From contig JAMCZX010000036.1 in the NCBI GenBank assembly GCA_023485205.1, forward strand, positions 1 through 8,273: a stretch of 8,273 bases of DNA, written 5' to 3'. This DNA comes from Candidatus Omnitrophota bacterium (GTDB lineage: Bacteria; Ratteibacteria; UBA8468; B48-G9; DTJG01). A program made the position numbers and the translations under genes. The first letter of the stretch is position 1. Every line of letters begins with the position of its first letter. The notes beneath the pieces were generated by a model. That model was not told the origin of the DNA, ran no database searches, and saw nothing but the letters and a program-made list of their open reading frames with translations. Below are positions 6,583-8,273 of this stretch, one piece after another.

Positions 6583-7108
6583 AACATTAAGAGAAAAAAC
6601 AGGTCTTGGTGTAATTGAATGTAAAAAAGCATTGGAAGAATCAGGAAACAGTATTGAAAAAGCTCTTGAATTTCTTAAACAAAAAGGTATACAACTTGCA
6701 GAAAAAAAAGAATCCAGAGAAACAAAAGAAGGGCTTATTGGAAGTTATGTTCATACCAATGGTAAAATTGGAGTTCTAATTGAAGTTGCCTGTGAAAGTG
6801 ATTTTGTAGCAAGGACAGAAGATTTTAAGGAATTGGTAAAAAATCTTTCTCTTCATATTGCGGCATTATCTCCAACATGGATTACAAAAGAATCTGTTCC
6901 AATAGAAATTATCAAAGAAAAAGAAAAAAATTTTGGTCAACAGGCAGAAACAAAGTTAGAAGAATTTTTTAAAGAAAAAGTCCTTTTTAACCAACCATTT
7001 GTAAGAGATAATAGTATTTCAGTGGAAGCCTATATAAAGGAAAAAATTGCAAAATTAGGAGAAAATATAAAAGTATCAAGATTTGCAAGATTTCAAATTG
7101 GAGAATAA
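6557..7108 (+). CDS. tsf: Translation elongation factor Ts (short form)
   Basis: A 183-residue EF-Ts, the cytoplasmic nucleotide-exchange factor that releases GDP from EF-Tu. Residues 1-45 form the UBA-like N-terminal domain, with signature LREKTGLGVIECKKAL at 11-26. The core follows, with the second signature EVACESDFVAR at 76-86. Its Asp82-Phe83 correspond to the TDF element that inserts into EF-Tu, here with Ser instead of Thr. The late element LFNQPFVRD (143-151) matches the usual LEQPFVKD. At 183 residues it is much shorter than the roughly 280-residue E. coli protein. It resembles the compact single-core EF-Ts of Thermus, which works as a dimer. The ten residues before LREKTG match the usual family spacing, so the 26-bp overlap with rpsB is real and not a start miscall. 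Confidence 0.97.
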   Translation: MSSQIEQIKTLREKTGLGVIECKKALEESGNSIEKALEFLKQKGIQLAEKKESRETKEGLIGSYVHTNGKIGVLIEVACESDFVARTEDFKELVKNLSLHIAALSPTWITKESVPIEIIKEKEKNFGQQAETKLEEFFKEKVLFNQPFVRDNSISVEAYIKEKIAKLGENIKVSRFARFQIGE

Positions 7109-7111
7109 AAT
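7083..7111 (+). promoter_or_regulatory. Weak promoter candidate for the two-TM protein gene
   Basis: TTGCAA (7083-7088) and TAAAAT (7106-7111) are 17 bp apart, and the -10-like hexamer overlaps the tsf stop codon. This could give the downstream membrane-protein gene its own start. The -35 match is only four of six, and simple read-through from rpsB-tsf is equally likely. Confidence 0.2.
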
Positions 7112-7148
7112 AAAAATATATTAACTATTTAAAAAAAGGAGGATTAAA

Positions 7149-7481
7149 ATGAATATTGGATTTCAAGATGGATATATGCTGGCAGTAATAATAATTGGAT
7201 TAAGTTTTCTTTGTTTTATACTTGGGTTAATGCTATCAGAGGTAAATAGAGGAAAAGGAATTACAACATTTATACTTTCTGTAATTCTTTTTGCTCTTGG
7301 TGTTTATTATTATTGGGTAACAGGTTTATGCCAGACAATGCCATTTAAAAATAATATAAACAAAATGAATTATTATATGCATGTTTATAAACATACACCT
7401 GCAATGATGGAACCCATTCTTCCTCAAATTCCATCTGCTACACAAAAAGGGATTTCAAAAACGATGCCAAAATCCAAATAA
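7149..7481 (+). CDS. Hypothetical protein with two predicted transmembrane segments
   Basis: A 110-residue protein that I do not recognise. Two hydrophobic stretches, about residues 9-30 and 39-58, are joined by a short charged turn (SEVNRGKG). This looks like a helical hairpin in the inner membrane. If the Arg/Lys turn is cytoplasmic, both ends face outward. The lysine-rich tail weakens that reading, so topology is undecided. The tail (59-110) has no obvious fold. It is rich in Met, Lys, Asn, Pro and aromatic residues, with Cys61, His78, His82 and several methionines around 73-87. There is no lipobox or cleavable signal. Translation is well supported by a strong AAGGAGG (7136-7142) 6 nt before the ATG. 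It follows tsf by 40 bp on the same strand and ends 4 bp from the convergent lipoprotein gene. A membrane role is inferred from hydrophobicity only. Confidence 0.75.
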   Translation: MNIGFQDGYMLAVIIIGLSFLCFILGLMLSEVNRGKGITTFILSVILFALGVYYYWVTGLCQTMPFKNNINKMNYYMHVYKHTPAMMEPILPQIPSATQKGISKTMPKSK

Positions 7482-7485
7482 AATA

Positions 7486-7593
7486 TTAATGAAATGGATT
7501 TTGCAAAGAATAGGAAAATGAACATGCAGTAAGAAGTGTTGTTAAAGTGATAAAAACAATAAATAACAGTATTATAAATAAAGTTTTTTTCAT
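7486..7593 (-). CDS. Very small putative lipoprotein (35 aa)
   Basis: A 35-residue open frame with every hallmark of a lipoprotein precursor. It has a basic start (MKK), a hydrophobic core at about residues 5-21, and a lipobox L-T-A-C at 21-24 with the acceptor cysteine at 24. The mature lipopeptide would be only 12 residues (CSFSYSLQNPFH). It starts at an ATG 4 bp after the HU-family stop codon. Its Shine-Dalgarno AAGGAGA (7603-7609 on the complement, 9-nt gap) lies inside the last codons of that gene. The spacing, signal and start context together make a real gene likely despite its size. Tiny lipoproteins such as entericidins are known in other bacteria, but I see no specific similarity. 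A mature Ser after Cys does not signal inner-membrane retention by the E. coli Asp+2 rule. Function is unknown. Confidence 0.65.
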   Translation of the reverse strand: MKKTLFIILLFIVFITLTTLLTACSFSYSLQNPFH

Positions 7594-7597
7594 GTTT

Positions 7598-7867
7598 TTA
7601 TTTCTCCTTGTTAAATATTTTTGATGGTTTAAATACAATTTTTTGTCTTTCTGGAATATTAACTATTTCACCGGTCTTCATATTTCTTCCCTTTTTTGCT
7701 TTAAATTTTTTTATATAAAACACCCCAAAACTTCTTATTTCAATTTTTTCCCGTCTCAATAAAGATTCCCTTATTTCTTTTAAAAATCTTTCAATAATAA
7801 GTCGGACTAATCCGTCATTTAAACCTGTCTGATAAGAAATTTTTGCTATAAAATCTTTTTTTATCAT
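7598..7867 (-). CDS. HU/IHF-family DNA-binding protein
   Basis: An 89-residue histone-like protein of the HU/IHF family, a nucleoid-associated dimer that binds and bends DNA. The helical N-terminal dimerisation half (1-40) resembles HU (MIKKDFIAKISYQTGL). It is followed by the beta saddle with IRSFGVF (44-50) and the arm signature GRNMKTGE (60-67), ending in FKPSK (79-83). At residue 63, where HU and IHF normally carry the proline that intercalates between base pairs, this protein has Met. The frame can be opened six codons earlier at a TTG (7885). The ATG at 7867 fits family length and has GAAAGG (7878-7883 on the complement) 10 nt upstream, so it is preferred. It lies 4 bp after the M16 peptidase stop, and the lipoprotein follows at 4 bp. 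HU and IHF cannot be told apart here. Confidence 0.93.
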   Translation of the reverse strand: MIKKDFIAKISYQTGLNDGLVRLIIERFLKEIRESLLRREKIEIRSFGVFYIKKFKAKKGRNMKTGEIVNIPERQKIVFKPSKIFNKEK

Positions 7868-7871
7868 TATA

Positions 7872-8273
7872 TTAAAACCTTTCAAGAATATTTAAAACTT
7901 CTTCTTTTTTATTTTCAGAACTTATCATTGCAAAATAAAGATTTCTTTTATTCAAAAAGTCAGAAGAAATTTTTAATATATCTTCAGAGGAAACATTTCT
8001 AATTTTTTCTTCTATTTCTTTAATTGTTAATAATTTTTTTCTTGTTGCTTTCTGTTCTCCGAGCCACATAGCATACTCTAAATTATCTTCCAGCCCCATA
8101 AGCATGTGAGAAATAAGAAATTCCTTGGCCCGGTTAATTTCTTCCTCTTTTATTTTTTCATTTAACACTTTCTTTAGCTCATCACATATTATATTCAAAC
8201 ATTTAGATAATTTGGATAACGCAAGCCCGGCAGAAATAACAAAACTACCTGTATCGTAATAACTTTTTGCATA
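7872..8273 (-). CDS. M16-family zinc peptidase, C-terminal part (gene continues beyond the window)
   Basis: The last 133 codons of a gene whose start lies beyond the right edge. The frame stays open to 8273, so no start codon is assigned; the in-frame TTG at 8198 is an internal leucine codon. The visible protein begins YAKSYYDTGSFVISAG, matching the segment found in M16 (insulinase/processing-protease) peptidases shortly after the conserved Arg-Gly-Leu-Ala-Tyr. It continues with a long helix (KIKEEEINRAKEFLISHM), the LEDNLEYAMWLG stretch and the terminal strand. In M16 proteins this is the end of the C-terminal, inactive domain. The zinc-binding HXXEH motif would be in the unseen N-terminal domain, so activity cannot be judged. 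Cellular location is likewise undetermined. HU begins 4 bp after its stop, so the genes are probably one operon. Confidence 0.85.
   Translation of the reverse strand, partial: YAKSYYDTGSFVISAGLALSKLSKCLNIICDELKKVLNEKIKEEEINRAKEFLISHMLMGLEDNLEYAMWLGEQKATRKKLLTIKEIEEKIRNVSSEDILKISSDFLNKRNLYFAMISSENKKEEVLNILERF

Noticed and set aside
7868..7885. TTG start for the HU-family protein, six codons upstream
   Set aside because: The ATG at 7867 gives the normal family N-terminus and has GAAAGG 10 nt upstream. The TTG overlaps the end of the peptidase gene and has no site of its own.
8196..8198. TTG at 8198 as the start of a 108-aa protein
   Set aside because: The frame stays open to the window edge and the upstream 25 codons encode recognisable M16 sequence (SYYDTGSF), so this is an internal leucine in a truncated gene.
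1..8273. Mobile element, CRISPR, toxin-antitoxin or phage-defence system
   Set aside because: No transposase or integrase, direct-repeat array, terminal inverted repeats, att-like duplications or defence domains are visible. The genes are core metabolism and translation with uniform base composition.

Overview
This is an ordinary stretch of an AT-rich bacterial chromosome (very low GC by eye, perhaps around 30%, not computed). It carries ten protein-coding genes, one of them entering from beyond the right edge and one a 35-residue gene that is easy to miss. I see no tRNA, rRNA, mobile element, CRISPR array or tandem repeat. The bacterial assignment rests on ribosomal protein S2, EF-Ts, an HU-type nucleoid protein, purine-rich Shine-Dalgarno sequences (AGGAGG/AAGGAG) and sigma70-like promoter hexamers. 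The short EF-Ts, GTP-type PEP carboxykinase, a lipobox peptide and many AT-rich synonymous codons would fit an uncultured, probably diderm lineage, but I cannot name a phylum from the window.

Layout. (1) 1-1711, plus strand: a promoter candidate and a small inverted repeat lead into a Gfo/Idh/MocA-family NAD(P)-dependent oxidoreductase, followed 20 bp later by a short FMN nitroreductase-family protein. (2) 1728-5697, minus strand: aroA, aroE and pckG, read in that order. AroE and AroA are two shikimate-pathway enzymes; PEP carboxykinase makes the PEP that AroA uses. pckG may also have its own promoter overlapping the aroE stop. (3) 5698-5838: a 141-bp divergent intergenic region with a good plus-strand promoter. 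(4) 5839-7481, plus strand: rpsB and tsf, overlapping by 26 bp, then an unrecognised 110-aa protein with two membrane segments. (5) 7486-8273, minus strand: the end of an M16-family peptidase, an HU/IHF-family DNA-binding protein and a 35-aa lipoprotein, packed 4 bp apart.

Two convergent junctions (1711/1728 and 7481/7486) are only 16 and 4 bp long and show no convincing intrinsic terminator. Three of the four main plus/minus transcription starts can be assigned the same promoter pattern, TTGNNA-N16-TAAAAT.

I do not see a clearly novel multi-gene system. The most interesting items are the tiny lipoprotein tied to HU, the HU protein with Met in place of the arm-tip proline, the EPSP synthase with non-canonical substrate-site residues, the aro-pckG linkage, and the unknown membrane protein that follows tsf.
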